Shown piece after piece: positions 8,060 to 17,341 of a DNA stretch of 45,350 nt. Position numbers and translations under genes: made by a program. Positions within the stretch are counted from its first letter, which is position 1. Every line of letters begins with the position of its first letter. The notes below the pieces were generated by a model. The model did no database searches. It saw nothing but the letters and a program-made list of their open reading frames with translations, and was not told where the DNA came from. Source of the stretch: Oscillospiraceae bacterium (GTDB taxonomy: Bacteria; Bacillota; Clostridia; Oscillospirales; Oscillospiraceae); assembly GCA_018053145.1 (NCBI GenBank), contig JAGPMA010000013.1, positions 1-45,350 on the forward strand. The letters are read 5' to 3'.

Positions 8060-8820
8060 TATAAGTCCTCCGCCATGGTCAGAATTTCCGGCTCTCCGTC
8101 TGTAATGAGAATTGTGTTCTCATAGTGAGCGGATAAACTGCCATCGACTGTAACTACCGTCCAGTCGTTATCAAGTACACGAACTGCCGCTCGTCCCATG
8201 TTGACCATTGGTTCGATTGCGATTGTCATGCCCCTAATAAGCCTTGGTCCATGCCCCGGCTCACCGAAATTTGGAACCTCGGGAGCCTCGTGTAAATTCT
8301 TTCCAATACCATGACCGACATACTCGCGAACCAACGTGTAGCCAAAGCTTTCTACGTACTCTTGAATAGCGTGGGAGATATCGGAAATGCGGCAGCCCTC
8401 GCGCGCAAACCTCAGTCCCTCGAAAAAGCTCTGCCTTGTAACTTGTATAAGACGTTTTGCTTCATCGGACACCTTGCCTGCTGTAAAGGTTCCGCAACAG
8501 TCACCGTGGAAACCACCGATATAAGCGCCGACATCTATGCTGACTATATCGCCGTCACAGATTTTACGCTTACTGGGGATGCCATGGATGACTTCGTCGT
8601 TCACCGAAATACATGCGCTGCCGGGAAATCCGCCATATCCCAAGAAGGAAGGCACAGCACCGGATTTTTTGATGAACTTGTAAATTTCATGATCGATTTC
8701 TTGGGTTGTTACGCCGGGGGTCACCATCTCCCGTCCGATTGAACGGGCTGCCGCGGTAATTATTCCCGCTTGGCGCATTTGCTCTATTTCCCGTGGGCTT
8801 TTAATTGTTATAGTGCTCAT
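8059..8820 (-). CDS. map: Methionine aminopeptidase, type I
   Basis: Removes the initiator methionine from nascent proteins. The 253-aa protein starts TIKSPREIEQMRQAGIITA. Metal ligands are visible in SIDVGAYIGGFHGDCCGTF (two Asp), GHGIGKNLHEAPEVPNFG (His), IAIEPMVNMG (Glu) and a C-terminal Glu in HYENTILIT. It lacks the SEC-C zinc extension. It overlaps adk by 4 nt (ATGA) and the KOW gene by 1 nt. This adk-map-infA order is typical of Firmicutes. Confidence 0.97.
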   Translation of the reverse strand: MSTITIKSPREIEQMRQAGIITAAARSIGREMVTPGVTTQEIDHEIYKFIKKSGAVPSFLGYGGFPGSACISVNDEVIHGIPSKRKICDGDIVSIDVGAYIGGFHGDCCGTFTAGKVSDEAKRLIQVTRQSFFEGLRFAREGCRISDISHAIQEYVESFGYTLVREYVGHGIGKNLHEAPEVPNFGEPGHGPRLIRGMTIAIEPMVNMGRAAVRVLDNDWTVVTVDGSLSAHYENTILITDGEPEILTMAEDL

Positions 8821-9449
8821 AGCCCAAGAGCCTTTACTACTGCTTTGGTCGTTTCTTCGACCGTAGTCTGATTTTCTATAGTCTTCAATTTGCCTCTCTT
8901 TTCGTAGAAGTCTTCTAGAGGCTCCGTTTCCTTGTGGTAGACGGCCAATCTGTCCAAAACGGTTGATGGGGCGTCATCCTTACGGATTATAAGCTCTCCG
9001 CCGCAGTTGTCGCAAATTCCTTGCGTTTTTGGCGGGTTTGTAACGAGATGGAATGATGCGTTGCACTCCTTGCAGGTGCGGCGTCCGGACAGGCGCTCGA
9101 CTATCTCTTCGTCCGTGATTTCAATGGCGAGAGCTACATCAATATTGATGCCCACATCCTCAAGAGCCTGAGCCTGAGGAATTGTTCTGGGCATGCCGTC
9201 CAAAATGTACCCGTTCTTGCAGTCATCCTCGGCGAGCCGCTCCCTGACGATGCCGATTATGACATCGTCGGGAACAAGCTTCCCGTTGTCAACATATTCC
9301 TTCGCTTTGAGTCCGACGGGTGTGCCGTTTTTCATCGCCGCGCGAAGTATGTGTCCGGTTGAAATGGTAGGGATATTGCACATACGGCTGAGAACCTCTG
9401 CCTGTGTGCCCTTACCCGCGCCGGGCGCACCTAAAAGAATTAGCTTCAT
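8817..9449 (-). CDS. adk: Adenylate kinase (zinc-LID type)
   Basis: Interconverts AMP and ATP with two ADP. The 210-aa protein begins with the P-loop GAPGAGKGTQ, has the NMP-binding region STGHILRAAMKNGTPVG, DGMPRTIPQA, and a LID domain with four cysteines (CKEC about residue 131, CDNC about 150). The LID therefore binds structural zinc, the Gram-positive form. GGAGGG lies 7 nt before the start. It is downstream of secY by 19 nt. Confidence 0.98.
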   Translation of the reverse strand: MKLILLGAPGAGKGTQAEVLSRMCNIPTISTGHILRAAMKNGTPVGLKAKEYVDNGKLVPDDVIIGIVRERLAEDDCKNGYILDGMPRTIPQAQALEDVGINIDVALAIEITDEEIVERLSGRRTCKECNASFHLVTNPPKTQGICDNCGGELIIRKDDAPSTVLDRLAVYHKETEPLEDFYEKRGKLKTIENQTTVEETTKAVVKALGL

Positions 9450-9468
9450 TTAGTTTCCCTCCAGAACA

Positions 9469-10761
9469 TTAATCAAGGAAGCCCTTGTAGTTACGCATAA
9501 TCATCTGAGACTCAAGCGCTCTAACGGTTTCAAGCGCAACACCGATAACGATTATGATCGATGTGCCTCCGAGCGAAATACCGCTGTTGGCGGCTGACTC
9601 GCTGCAAGCACTGATAATAACTGGAACCACTGCCACTATGCCGAGATATAAAGCACCGAATAACGTAACCTTGTTGAGGGATTTCTGAATATATTCGCTT
9701 GTCGGTTTTCCCGGACGGAAGCCGGGGATAAACCCGCCGTTCTTCTTAAGGTTGTTTGCAATTTCCACAGGGTTGAACTGAATTGTGGAATAGAAATACG
9801 CAAAGAAGATGATAAGCAGGAAATAGCAAATTGCATATAGCGGAGAGGTTAGTCCCGTCACATTTAGGAAACCGGCCCAGAAGGTTCCGGTTGCTGGTGT
9901 GGGGAAGAACGCCGCTATTGTCGGGATAAGTGAAGCGATTGATTGGGCAAAGATTATGGGAAGAACACCGGACATATTGACCTTCATAGGCAAATGTGTG
10001 CTTTGTCCTCCGTACATCTTACGTCCGACAACACGCTTTGAGTATTGAACAGGAATTCTGCGCTCAGCATTGGTAACGAAGATTATTAGAACAACAATTG
10101 CCAGTGCGCCAAGCAGCATCAGTATCAGACCAACAGGGGAAAGTCCGCCTGTCGATACGTTGGTAATCATCTGTGCAACTCCGCTGGGGAAGCGCGAAAC
10201 GATGCTGGCGAAAAGTATGATGGAAATACCGTTGCCGATACCGAACTCACTAATCTGCTCGCCGAGCCACATGATAAGTGCGCTGCCTGCGGTGAAGGTG
10301 AGGATAATTACTATTGCCTGCCAAATTCCGGTGGACTCAAGCAGTCCGTTGTTGCGGATGAGCATATAGTATGCAAAGCCCTGCAACAGACCGATAACGA
10401 CTGTTGAATAGCGAGTGATACTTGCAAGCTTCTTCTGGCCCTCTTCGCCGCCCTCTTTTTGCAAACGCTCAAGAGCGGGGATAGCGATGGTCAGCAGCTG
10501 AATAATAATCGATGCGTTGATATACGGCTGAATGGAAAGTGCAAAAATCGTCGCTTTGGAAAAGGCACCGCCGGACATCATGTTCACAAGGCCCAGAGCA
10601 GTATTCTGAAGTGTGGTGAAGTACTCTTTCAGCGCATCAATGTTAACGTAAGGAACCGGTACTGCGTTACCAAGCCGATAAAGCAGAACTATAAAGAGCG
10701 TGAAAAGGATCTTTTTACGGAGTTCTTCGATTTTCCATGCGTTACGAAATGTCTCGAGCAC
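9469..10761 (-). CDS. secY: Protein translocase subunit SecY
   Basis: Forms the pore of the SecYEG channel in the cytoplasmic membrane. The 430-aa protein has ten predicted membrane helices, starting with FTLFIVLLYRLGNAVPVPYV; the plug-region pattern GGAFSKATIFALSIQPYINASIIIQLL is intact. I use the GTG start at 10761: the SD GGAGGTGG lies within the end of rplO and the GTG abuts the rplO stop (TAGGTG), so translation is coupled. SecA, its motor, is encoded elsewhere in this window. Confidence 0.97.
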   Translation of the reverse strand: MLETFRNAWKIEELRKKILFTLFIVLLYRLGNAVPVPYVNIDALKEYFTTLQNTALGLVNMMSGGAFSKATIFALSIQPYINASIIIQLLTIAIPALERLQKEGGEEGQKKLASITRYSTVVIGLLQGFAYYMLIRNNGLLESTGIWQAIVIILTFTAGSALIMWLGEQISEFGIGNGISIILFASIVSRFPSGVAQMITNVSTGGLSPVGLILMLLGALAIVVLIIFVTNAERRIPVQYSKRVVGRKMYGGQSTHLPMKVNMSGVLPIIFAQSIASLIPTIAAFFPTPATGTFWAGFLNVTGLTSPLYAICYFLLIIFFAYFYSTIQFNPVEIANNLKKNGGFIPGFRPGKPTSEYIQKSLNKVTLFGALYLGIVAVVPVIISACSESAANSGISLGGTSIIIVIGVALETVRALESQMIMRNYKGFLD

Positions 10762-11202
10762 CTAGACCACCTCCGCCTTCCCGCCTGCGGATTCAATTTT
10801 CTGCTTTGCAGACTCGGAGAAAGCGGTTGCCTGTACGGTCAGCTTCTTGGTGATTTCGCCGTTGCCGAGAAGCTTTAAGCCATACTCACATTTAGACAAA
10901 ACTCCGGAAGCAAGCAGTTTTTCAACGGTGATAACATCGCCGTCTTCAAACTTGTTGAGAGCGGAAACATTTATTGCGGTGAGGGGCTTTGCAAAAATGT
11001 TGTTAAAACCACGCTTGGGGATACGGCGTGCCAATGGCATCTGGCCGCCTTCGAAGCCGACTCTGACGCCGCCGCCGCTGCGGGAATTCTGTCCCTTTTG
11101 ACCGCGGCCTGCGGTCTTTCCTTTACCTGAACCGTTGCCTCTTCCCTTGCGCTTGGATGCGTGGGTGGAGCCTGCAACCGGTGAAAGTTCACTTAGTTTC
11201 AT
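10762..11202 (-). CDS. rplO: 50S ribosomal protein L15
   Basis: A late-assembling 23S rRNA binder. The 146-aa product has [20 protein letters not shown], the Gly-rich [18 protein letters not shown] extension that penetrates the subunit, and the conserved [12 protein letters not shown]. The C-terminal KAEVV runs straight into the secY start. Position between rpmD and secY is standard. Confidence 0.98.
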   Translation of the reverse strand: MKLSELSPVAGSTHASKRKGRGNGSGKGKTAGRGQKGQNSRSGGGVRVGFEGGQMPLARRIPKRGFNNIFAKPLTAINVSALNKFEDGDVITVEKLLASGVLSKCEYGLKLLGNGEITKKLTVQATAFSESAKQKIESAGGKAEVV

Positions 11203-11214
11203 GCCTGCACCTCC

Positions 11215-11394
11215 TTATTCTTCTGTTACCTTCAGAAGATAGCTGATTTGAGCTATCTTGCCTCTGGTCTGGGGGTTATCGGGCTGCACTGTCTTGTTGC
11301 CGATCTTATGCAGTCCAAGAGAGTTGGCAGTAGCGATGTGCTTGTCCATTCTGCCGTTTAAGCTTTTAACAAGCTCGATCTTGAGATTAGCCAT
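11215..11394 (-). CDS. rpmD: 50S ribosomal protein L30
   Basis: A 59-aa protein: MANLKIELVKSLNGR, then MDKHIATANSLGLHKIG, and NPQTRGKIAQISYLLKVTEE. This is the short bacterial L30. It lies 12 nt after both neighbours, between rpsE and rplO, with a GGAGG ribosome-binding site. Confidence 0.96.
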   Translation of the reverse strand: MANLKIELVKSLNGRMDKHIATANSLGLHKIGNKTVQPDNPQTRGKIAQISYLLKVTEE

Positions 11395-11406
11395 TGCTAC
11401 ACCCTC

Positions 11407-11928
11407 CTATCCTTTAATTTCTTTTACGGTTTTACCCCTGACGGCGGCAACCTGCTCCGCATCGCGGAGAGTGCGCAAACCGACCATTGTGGCAGCAACC
11501 ACATTGTGGGGGTTATTTGAACGCAGACATTTTGTACGGATGTCCTTGATTCCGGCAGCTTCAACAACTGCACGGACAGCGCCGCCGGCAATAACGCCGG
11601 TACCGGGAGCTGCGGGCTTGAGAAGAACTCTGCCTGCTCCAAATTCGCCGATTACTTCATGAGGAATCGTTGTTTCGGAAAGCGTGATGGTAGTAATATT
11701 CTTCTTTGCATCGTCAATTCCCTTGCGGATTGCTTCAGAAACTTCGCCTGCCTTACCAAGTCCAAATCCCACGCGGCCTTTTCCGTCACCGACAACACAG
11801 AGAGCGGAAAATTTAAATATACGGCCGCCCTTGACGGTTTTGGAAACGCGGTTGAGGGAAACAACTTTTTCGGTAAATTCTGAAGGTTCCTCGGAACGTC
11901 TGTTATCTCTATTGTTACTGTAAGCCAT
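11407..11928 (-). CDS. rpsE: 30S ribosomal protein S5
   Basis: S5 lines the mRNA entry site and contributes to decoding accuracy. The 173-aa protein has the N-terminal RNA-binding domain ([39 protein letters not shown]) and the S5 C-terminal domain ([32 protein letters not shown]). An extra polar N-terminus ([14 protein letters not shown]) precedes the conserved core. Confidence 0.98.
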   Translation of the reverse strand: MAYSNNRDNRRSEEPSEFTEKVVSLNRVSKTVKGGRIFKFSALCVVGDGKGRVGFGLGKAGEVSEAIRKGIDDAKKNITTITLSETTIPHEVIGEFGAGRVLLKPAAPGTGVIAGGAVRAVVEAAGIKDIRTKCLRSNNPHNVVAATMVGLRTLRDAEQVAAVRGKTVKEIKG

Positions 11929-11946
11929 TTTGTTTCCTCCTCCCGA

Positions 11947-12306
11947 CTAAAAGTTCAGACCGCCCTCGCGGGCTCCGTCTGCTAATGCCTTGACACGACC
12001 GTGGTAAAGGTAACCGCCGCGGTCAAAACGAACATCTTCAATACCCTTAAGCTTTGCACGCTCCGCTAGAAGTTTTCCAACCTTTGCAGCGGCTTCGCAG
12101 TTGCTGCCCATTCCCTCAAAGTCCTTCTCGACAGATGAGGCGCTGACTAAGGTTACGCCGTTTACATCGTCGATAACCTGAGCATAAATGTTAGCGTTAC
12201 TTCTAAAAACGTCTAGTCTTGGAGTTTCGGGCGTGCCGGATATCTTTGCACGTACTCTCTTGTGGCGCTTTAAGCGCGCTGCTCTTGTATCAGGTCTTTT
12301 TACCAT
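11947..12306 (-). CDS. rplR: 50S ribosomal protein L18
   Basis: Binds 5S rRNA in the central protuberance. The 119-aa product has the basic N-terminus [17 protein letters not shown], then [21 protein letters not shown], and the conserved [26 protein letters not shown]. It sits in order between rplF and rpsE. Confidence 0.98.
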   Translation of the reverse strand: MVKRPDTRAARLKRHKRVRAKISGTPETPRLDVFRSNANIYAQVIDDVNGVTLVSASSVEKDFEGMGSNCEAAAKVGKLLAERAKLKGIEDVRFDRGGYLYHGRVKALADGAREGGLNF

Positions 12307-12322
12307 TTAGGCACACCTCCTT

Positions 12323-12868
12323 CTATTTCTTAGCTCCGGTCTTGCCTTCTTTGTGGCGAACCACTTCGTTAGCATACCGGATACCCTTGCCCTTGTAAGG
12401 CTCGGGCGGTCTTTTACTACGCACATCAGCCGCAAATTGGCCAACCTTTTGTTTGTCAATACCGTTGATTACAATGGTATTCTGGCTGGGAACATCGATA
12501 GTAATGTCGGCAGTATCCTCAACAATGACCTGATGGCTGTAGCCAATGTTCATTACGAGCTTGTTGCCGTCTTTATTAACCTTGTAGCCAACACCCTGAA
12601 CAGTCAGTTCTCTTTTAAAACCATTTGATACACCCTCGACCATGTTGGCGAGAAGTGTTCTTGTCAGGCCGTGCAGAGAACGGCTATCCTTGTTGTCATT
12701 GGGACGTGCAACTGTCAGCACACCGTCATTGAGTTCGATTTTCATCGAAGGCACAAGAGTGCGTTCAAGTGTTCCCTTAGGTCCTTTTGCGATGACATGA
12801 TTGTTTTCGTCAATTGTGATTTCCACTCCAGCGGGAACGGTAATGGGAGCTCTTCCTATTCTAGACAT
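12323..12868 (-). CDS. rplF: 50S ribosomal protein L6
   Basis: L6 lies near the factor-binding site of the large subunit. The 181-aa protein consists of two tandem L6 folds (about 1-80 and 85-170): MSRIGRAPITVPAGVEI, the second-domain YKVNKDGNKLVMNIGYSHQV, and the signature RPPEPYKGKGIRYANEVVRHKEGK. Length is typical. Confidence 0.98.
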   Translation of the reverse strand: MSRIGRAPITVPAGVEITIDENNHVIAKGPKGTLERTLVPSMKIELNDGVLTVARPNDNKDSRSLHGLTRTLLANMVEGVSNGFKRELTVQGVGYKVNKDGNKLVMNIGYSHQVIVEDTADITIDVPSQNTIVINGIDKQKVGQFAADVRSKRPPEPYKGKGIRYANEVVRHKEGKTGAKK

Positions 12869-12880
12869 TCATATACCCCC

Positions 12881-13279
12881 TTACCACACAAACGCCAAGA
12901 CTTCACCGCCGACATTTGCCTTGCGTGCAGCCTTGTCAGTCATGATGCCTTTGGACGTGGAAATGATAGCTATACCCAGTCCTTTGAGGACATAGGGCAG
13001 CTCGTCAGCACCGGCATAAACGCGCAGACCGGGCTTTGATACGCGGCGAAGGCCCTGGATGGCCTTTTCCTTGCCGGGAAGATATTTAAGTGTGATGCGG
13101 ATTATTCCCTGGCCGCCGTCTTCAATAAGCTGGAAGCTCTTGATATAGCCTTCGTCCAAGAGAATGGTGGTAATTGCCTTTTTCATGTTAGAAGCGGGAA
13201 CATCGACGGTGTCGTGCTTAGCGCTTCCTGCGTTGCGGATACGGGTTAATAAATCCGCGATAGGATCGGTAATTTGCAT
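12881..13279 (-). CDS. rpsH: 30S ribosomal protein S8
   Basis: S8 is a primary 16S rRNA binder, and in E. coli it is the repressor of the spc operon. The 132-aa product starts [18 protein letters not shown] and ends with the conserved [27 protein letters not shown] place the start at 13279, where GGAGGAAATCAAG immediately precedes the ATG; the frame is open 45 codons further upstream into a non-coding-like spacer. Unusually, 368 nt separate it from rpsN. Confidence 0.98.
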   Translation of the reverse strand: MQITDPIADLLTRIRNAGSAKHDTVDVPASNMKKAITTILLDEGYIKSFQLIEDGGQGIIRITLKYLPGKEKAIQGLRRVSKPGLRVYAGADELPYVLKGLGIAIISTSKGIMTDKAARKANVGGEVLAFVW

Positions 13280-13647
13280 ACTTGATTTCCTCCTTGTTAG
13301 AGTTACAGTCGATAATTCGTACTGTTGAGGCGACGAGGTTCCGAGCCAATTCTTGATTGCCCCCGGCCTTTCGTCATCCAAATGTTTATTTGCAGCGGTA
13401 AAACCGCAATACAAAACGAATGTTCTCCTTGCGGAGATTTTTCTTTGCAGGGCGTTTATTTGACTTGCGTTTTAAAACGCCCTGTATAAGTTCGTCTAGC
13501 GAGTGCAGGAATTTTCGTCAGACACTCTCGGTCTAACTCCTATTTCTGACTACACGCGCATCGCCGGAAAATTTTCTTCAGGCCAAATCGAGGCGGCGAA
13601 GCTGTATGAGCATACTGCGAGCCGACGAGATGACGCATGATGGAAAT
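13280..13647 (-). other. Long structured spacer between rpsN and rpsH
   Basis: No credible gene is present. Reading the spacer on the plus strand, I see GCGGT/ACCGC (13394-13406), TCTCC/GGAGA (about 13424-13437), and a 10-bp stem CAGGGCGTTT (13448-13457) with AAACGCCCTG (13475-13484). There is also a partial direct copy of the repeat flank (GCAGGAATTTTCGTCAG near 13505). The structured repeat itself occupies 13569-13649. In the operon mRNA the order is repeat, then the three hairpins, then the rpsH ribosome-binding site. Confidence 0.6.
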
Positions 13648-13649
13648 TT
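13569..13649. repeat. Structured hairpin repeat, copy 1
   Basis: Plus-strand reading: an outer 12-position stem (13569-13580 with 13638-13649, 11 paired) and a 3-bp ATC/GAT stem, then an internal loop GAGG/ACGA. Next come CGGC/GCCG, a small internal loop, GC/GC, a T-T mismatch, GTAT/ATAC and a 4-nt loop. The GAGG/ACGA loop can form tandem G-A pairs. The element overlaps the rpsN stop codon. Its core closely matches copy 2 at 20390-20495, whereas the outer stems differ in sequence but keep pairing. Which strand (or DNA itself) is functional is not known. Confidence 0.7.
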
Positions 13650-13833
13650 ACCAAGAAGCCTTTCTGACGCCCGGGATCTGGCCCTTATGTGCCAGCTCGC
13701 GGAAGCAAATACGGCAAACGCCGTAATCACGCAGATAAGCGTGGGGACGACCGCAGATTTTGCAGCGGTTGTACTCTCTTGAGGAGAATTTCGCCGGAGC
13801 AGCCTGCTTAATTTTCATTGATGTCTTAGCCAT
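13648..13833 (-). CDS. rpsN: 30S ribosomal protein S14, type Z
   Basis: A 61-aa zinc-binding S14 of the 30S head. The ligands CKIC and CRIC (about residues 24-27 and 39-42) flank [12 protein letters not shown], and the end [11 protein letters not shown] is conserved. It follows rplE by 11 nt. Its stop codon coincides with the edge of the structured repeat in the following spacer. Confidence 0.98.
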   Translation of the reverse strand: MAKTSMKIKQAAPAKFSSREYNRCKICGRPHAYLRDYGVCRICFRELAHKGQIPGVRKASW

Positions 13834-13844
13834 GCTTTATCCTC

Positions 13845-14387
13845 CTAAGCCTTTGCAAACGGAGCGCCCATAAGTGCAAGCAGCTCTTTTGCTTCTTCGT
13901 CGGTAGCCGCAGTGGTGCATATAGCAATGTTCATACCACGCAGTTTTTCGATCTTGTCATAGTCGATTTCAGGGAAGATAATCTGTTCCTTCAAACCGAG
14001 GCTGTAGTTTCCGCGTCCGTCAAAAGCATCCGCGTTGATTCCGTGGAAGTCACGGACACGGGGAAGCGCTACGTTGAACAGTCTGTCGAGGAATTCCCAC
14101 ATTCTGTCCTGTCTGAGCGTAACCTTGACGCCGACATTCTGTCCTGCGCGGAGTTTGAAGTTTGCAACGCTCTTGCGAGCAACTGTTGCAACAGCCTTCT
14201 GTCCGGCAATCGAAGATATGTCTTTTATAACAGCATCCAAAGCCTTCTGGTTGTCTTTGCAGTCGCCTGCGCCGACGCTGATTACTATTTTTTCTATCTT
14301 GGGAATTTGCATCGTGCTCTTGTAGGAGTACTTCTTCATAAGAGCGGGAGCGACTTCCTCAAGATATTTTGTTTTAAGTCTTGGCAT
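13845..14387 (-). CDS. rplE: 50S ribosomal protein L5
   Basis: Binds 5S rRNA and contacts P-site tRNA and S13. The 180-aa product shows [34 protein letters not shown], the [13 protein letters not shown] segment, and the end [13 protein letters not shown]. Normal length and position between rplX and rpsN. Confidence 0.98.
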   Translation of the reverse strand: MPRLKTKYLEEVAPALMKKYSYKSTMQIPKIEKIVISVGAGDCKDNQKALDAVIKDISSIAGQKAVATVARKSVANFKLRAGQNVGVKVTLRQDRMWEFLDRLFNVALPRVRDFHGINADAFDGRGNYSLGLKEQIIFPEIDYDKIEKLRGMNIAICTTAATDEEAKELLALMGAPFAKA

Positions 14388-14405
14388 TAAAAAGTCTCTC
14401 CTTTC

Positions 14406-14714
14406 TTATATGATTTCGCCGCACTTCTTGCAGACGCGTTCTTTTGTTCCGTCATTAAGGAACTTATGTGCTTCACGGGTAGGCTTGCCGCACTTGGGGC
14501 ATACGCGCATAACCTTTGAAGCATATATGGGGGTTTCTTTTTTGATGATACCGCCCTCTGTGCCGGGTTTTGTGGGCTTCATATGACGCTTAGCGACATT
14601 TACACCCTCAACGATGACTTTGCCGTTTTTGGGATCAGCAGAAACTACTCTGCCTTCTTTTCCCTTATCCTTGCCGGACAGAACAATGACTTTATCGTCT
14701 TTTTTAATGTTCAT
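14406..14714 (-). CDS. rplX: 50S ribosomal protein L24
   Basis: An assembly-initiating 23S rRNA binder. The 102-aa product has the KOW motif at the N-terminus ([18 protein letters not shown]), [17 protein letters not shown], and two CxxC pairs (CPKC and CKKC) near the C-terminus, suggesting a zinc-binding form. Confidence 0.97.
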   Translation of the reverse strand: MNIKKDDKVIVLSGKDKGKEGRVVSADPKNGKVIVEGVNVAKRHMKPTKPGTEGGIIKKETPIYASKVMRVCPKCGKPTREAHKFLNDGTKERVCKKCGEII

Positions 14715-14725
14715 TTCTTGCCCTC

Positions 14726-15094
14726 CTATATAACTTCGGGAGCCAACGACAGGATCTTCATGAAGTCCTTGTCACGAAGCTCACGGGCAACCGGTCCAAA
14801 AATACGGGTACCTTTGGGGTTCTTGTCATCTTTGATGAGTACTGCGGCATTTTCGTCAAAGCGTACATAGGTGCCGTCTGCACGACGAACGCCCTTTGCG
14901 CTGCGAACGATAACTGCCTTGACAACATCGCCCTTTTTAACGGTGCTGCCCGGTGCGGTCTTGCGAACGGACGCAACTATGATATCTCCGATATTTCCAT
15001 ATTTGCGCTTTGATCCGCCAAGAACGCGAATGCATTTGATCTCTTTGGCGCCGGTATTGTCGGCCACCTTGAGAAATGTTTCCTGTTGTATCAT
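14726..15094 (-). CDS. rplN: 50S ribosomal protein L14
   Basis: L14 forms intersubunit bridges. The 122-aa protein is highly conserved: [39 protein letters not shown], and the end [16 protein letters not shown]. It lies between rpsQ and rplX. Confidence 0.98.
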   Translation of the reverse strand: MIQQETFLKVADNTGAKEIKCIRVLGGSKRKYGNIGDIIVASVRKTAPGSTVKKGDVVKAVIVRSAKGVRRADGTYVRFDENAAVLIKDDKNPKGTRIFGPVARELRDKDFMKILSLAPEVI

Positions 15095-15106
15095 TTCGCG
15101 GCCTCC

Positions 15107-15370
15107 TTACTTTGCCTTTTCAATTATTTCTACTAGACGCCATCTCTTATCCTTGGACAGGGGACGGGTCTCCATAACTCTGACTCTGTCGCCGATTCCG
15201 CACTCATTCTTTTCATCGTGAGCCTTCAGGCGATAAGTTTGCTTGATAATCTTCTTGTACAGAGGATGCGCAACGCGGTCCTCAACAATAACGACAATGG
15301 TCTTGTCCATCTTGTCGGACACTACCTTGCCGACGCGGGTTTTGCGGGAAGATGTTCTTTCTTCACTCAT
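15107..15370 (-). CDS. rpsQ: 30S ribosomal protein S17
   Basis: A primary 16S rRNA binder with an OB fold. The 87-aa protein reads [20 protein letters not shown], then [20 protein letters not shown], and ends [17 protein letters not shown] lies six codons upstream but sits inside the GAGGAGG ribosome-binding site, so the ATG at 15370 is preferred. Confidence 0.97.
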   Translation of the reverse strand: MSEERTSSRKTRVGKVVSDKMDKTIVVIVEDRVAHPLYKKIIKQTYRLKAHDEKNECGIGDRVRVMETRPLSKDKRWRLVEIIEKAK

Positions 15371-15384
15371 TCTCGTTTTCCTCC

Positions 15385-15579
15385 TCACTGCTCGAGTTGT
15401 TTCTGGCGAATAACTGTCTTGACTCGGGCAATGTCACGGCGTACGGCAGAAATTTTTATCGGGTTGTCAAGATGGTTAGTGGCGTGCTGCATACGGAGTG
15501 TAAATAAATCCTTCTTCAGCTGCAAAAGCTTGTTTTCAAGCTCTGCGGCAGACATTTCGCGTATCTCGTTTGCCTTCAT
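15385..15579 (-). CDS. rpmC: 50S ribosomal protein L29
   Basis: A 64-aa two-helix protein at the tunnel exit, where nascent-chain factors dock: [20 protein letters not shown], then [20 protein letters not shown] and a C-terminal [17 protein letters not shown]. The frame is open far upstream, but the ATG at 15579 matches the family start and is one base away from the rplP stop codon. Confidence 0.97.
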   Translation of the reverse strand: MKANEIREMSAAELENKLLQLKKDLFTLRMQHATNHLDNPIKISAVRRDIARVKTVIRQKQLEQ

Positions 15580-15580
15580 C

Positions 15581-16018
15581 TTATTCACCACCTGTCTCGG
15601 AATCGGCAACTGCATCGCGAACAACAAACTTTGTCTTGCAGGGAAGCTTGTGGCTTGCAAGACGCATTGCTTCGCGGGCTGTTTCCTCGGGTACTCCGGC
15701 AATTTCAAACATGACACGGCCGGGCTTTACAACTGCTACCCAGTATTCGGGAGAACCTTTACCGGAACCCATGCGGGTTTCAGCAGGCTTCTCTGTTACG
15801 GGCTTATCAGGGAAAATTTTGATCCAAACTTTACCGCCGCGCTTGGTATAACGGGTCATAGCAATACGCGCTGCCTCAATCTGGTTTGAGGTAATCCAGC
15901 TGGGCTCAGTAGCCATAAGACCGTATTCGCCGTAAGCAACAAAGTTGCCTCTGGTGGCCTTGCCCTTCATACGCCCGCGGTGCACTCTGCGGTATTTTAC
16001 TCTCTTAGGCAGAAGCAT
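15581..16018 (-). CDS. rplP: 50S ribosomal protein L16
   Basis: L16 organises the A-site side of the peptidyl-transferase region. The 145-aa product shows [40 protein letters not shown], and [17 protein letters not shown]. The ATG overlaps the rpsC stop (TAATG). Confidence 0.98.
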   Translation of the reverse strand: MLLPKRVKYRRVHRGRMKGKATRGNFVAYGEYGLMATEPSWITSNQIEAARIAMTRYTKRGGKVWIKIFPDKPVTEKPAETRMGSGKGSPEYWVAVVKPGRVMFEIAGVPEETAREAMRLASHKLPCKTKFVVRDAVADSETGGE

Positions 16019-16980
16019 TACGCATTGCCTCCTTCCTTAGGGGTGCCGGCTGCGGGGGTTGCGGGGGCTGCCGGTGCTGCCGGTGTTGCCGGGCCGCGGT
16101 TGTAGCCGCCAGTGCTGGGGCCACGATTGTAACCGCCGGTGCTGGGACCACGATTGTAGCCGCCCTGTCCGCCCTGAGTCGACTGACCGCCACGATTGTA
16201 GCCGCCCTGTCCGCCGCTGTATCCGCCCTGGCCGCCTTGACCACCACGGTAATTGTTGTTTCTGTTATCGCCGAAGGATTTTTTGCGCTCGCCGCGGTTA
16301 TGATCATCCTTGCGGGTCATATCCATTACGCGGGGAGTGCTGCGCAGTGTCTGGCTAAGGATTTCACCCTTGTAAATCCAAACCTTAACGCCGCAGCGGC
16401 CATAGGTTGTTGCGGCCTCTGCAAAACCATAGTCGATGTCTGCACGAAGAGTCTGAAGGGGAATTGTACCCTCGTGATAGCACTCGCTGCGAGCGATTTC
16501 AGCACCGCCCAAACGGCCGGAGCACATAACCTTGATGCCCTTAACGCCCATTTTCATGGCGCGACCCATGGAGTTTTTCATCGCACGGCGATGGCTGATA
16601 CGCTTTTCGAGCTGAGCTGCAATGCTCTCTGCGACAAGCTGTGCATCAGTATCGGGAGTGCGGACCTCAACGATTGAAAGTGCGACGGGCTTGCCAATCA
16701 TCTTTTCAACGGAGAGTCTAAGACGCTCGATTTCGGTGCCGCCTTTTCCGATTACCACGCCGGGGCGTGAGCAGTGGATAAAGATGCGAACCTTGGAGCT
16801 GTCGCGCTCGATTTCAATCTTAGGGACACCTGCGGAATACAGGGTCTTCTTCAGATATTCACGAATTTTGTAGTCTTCAACGACGAGATCGCCGACCTTA
16901 TCGTTTCTAGCGTACCATCTGGAATCCCAGTCCATGATAACGCCGACACGGAATCCATGAGGATTAACTTTCTGTCCCAT
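16018..16980 (-). CDS. rpsC: 30S ribosomal protein S3 with Gly/Tyr/Arg-rich C-terminal tail
   Basis: S3 guards the mRNA entry channel and contributes to the ribosome's helicase activity. Residues 1-223 are an ordinary S3: [20 protein letters not shown], the KH type-2 domain with [13 protein letters not shown] (about 76-88), and the S3 C-terminal domain ([25 protein letters not shown]). Residues 224-320 are an unusual low-complexity extension: a basic [12 protein letters not shown] segment, then repeated GGYNRG/GGQGG units and an Ala/Pro-rich end. Most S3 proteins stop near 210-240 residues. The reading frame is continuous, with downstream TAATG coupling to rplP intact, so the tail is real coding sequence rather than an error. 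Confidence 0.97.
   Translation of the reverse strand: MGQKVNPHGFRVGVIMDWDSRWYARNDKVGDLVVEDYKIREYLKKTLYSAGVPKIEIERDSSKVRIFIHCSRPGVVIGKGGTEIERLRLSVEKMIGKPVALSIVEVRTPDTDAQLVAESIAAQLEKRISHRRAMKNSMGRAMKMGVKGIKVMCSGRLGGAEIARSECYHEGTIPLQTLRADIDYGFAEAATTYGRCGVKVWIYKGEILSQTLRSTPRVMDMTRKDDHNRGERKKSFGDNRNNNYRGGQGGQGGYSGGQGGYNRGGQSTQGGQGGYNRGPSTGGYNRGPSTGGYNRGPATPAAPAAPATPAAGTPKEGGNA
16081..16257 (-). repeat. Tandem repeats encoding the S3 tail
   Basis: Imperfect short tandem repeats encode GGQGG and GGYNRGPST units (residues about 242-300 of S3). On the plus strand the recurring core is CCGCCCTGTCCGCC and CACGATTGTAGCCGCC. The three GGYNRGP(S/A)T copies near residues 273-299 are nearly identical in DNA, which indicates recent slippage or duplication. 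Confidence 0.85.
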
Positions 16981-16994
16981 ACTCTGCCTCCTCC

Positions 16995-17330
16995 CTAATT
17001 TTTCTCAGCCACTACGATGGTGATGTGGCTGGTTCTCTTGTTGATTCTGTACATACGACCCTGAGCTCTGGGCATGCCTCTCTTGAGGATGGGGCCCGGA
17101 TTAGCGAAGGTCTCGCTGACATAGAGCTTGTCGGTGTCCATGTGAAAATTGTTTTCTGCGTTTGCCACGGCACTCTTGAGAACCTTAATCATAAGCTCGC
17201 TTGCTGCCTTGGGTGTGTGCTGCATGAGAGCTTCTGCGGTTTTAACGTCCTTGCCGCGAATAAGGTCGCAAACTATCGAAACCTTACGGGGAGATATGCG
17301 GGCAAACTTGTGTTCTGCTCTTGCTTCCAT
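16995..17330 (-). CDS. rplV: 50S ribosomal protein L22
   Basis: L22's beta hairpin lines the exit tunnel. The 111-aa protein has [20 protein letters not shown], then [15 protein letters not shown] and the hairpin region [20 protein letters not shown], ending [11 protein letters not shown]. Full length, between rpsS and rpsC. Confidence 0.98.
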   Translation of the reverse strand: MEARAEHKFARISPRKVSIVCDLIRGKDVKTAEALMQHTPKAASELMIKVLKSAVANAENNFHMDTDKLYVSETFANPGPILKRGMPRAQGRMYRINKRTSHITIVVAEKN

Positions 17331-17341
17331 TTTTCTCCTCC

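Noticed and set aside
16081-16257. Regularly spaced repeats, considered as a CRISPR array
   Set aside because: The repeats are in frame, encode GGYNRG units of S3, and have no unique spacers of constant length.
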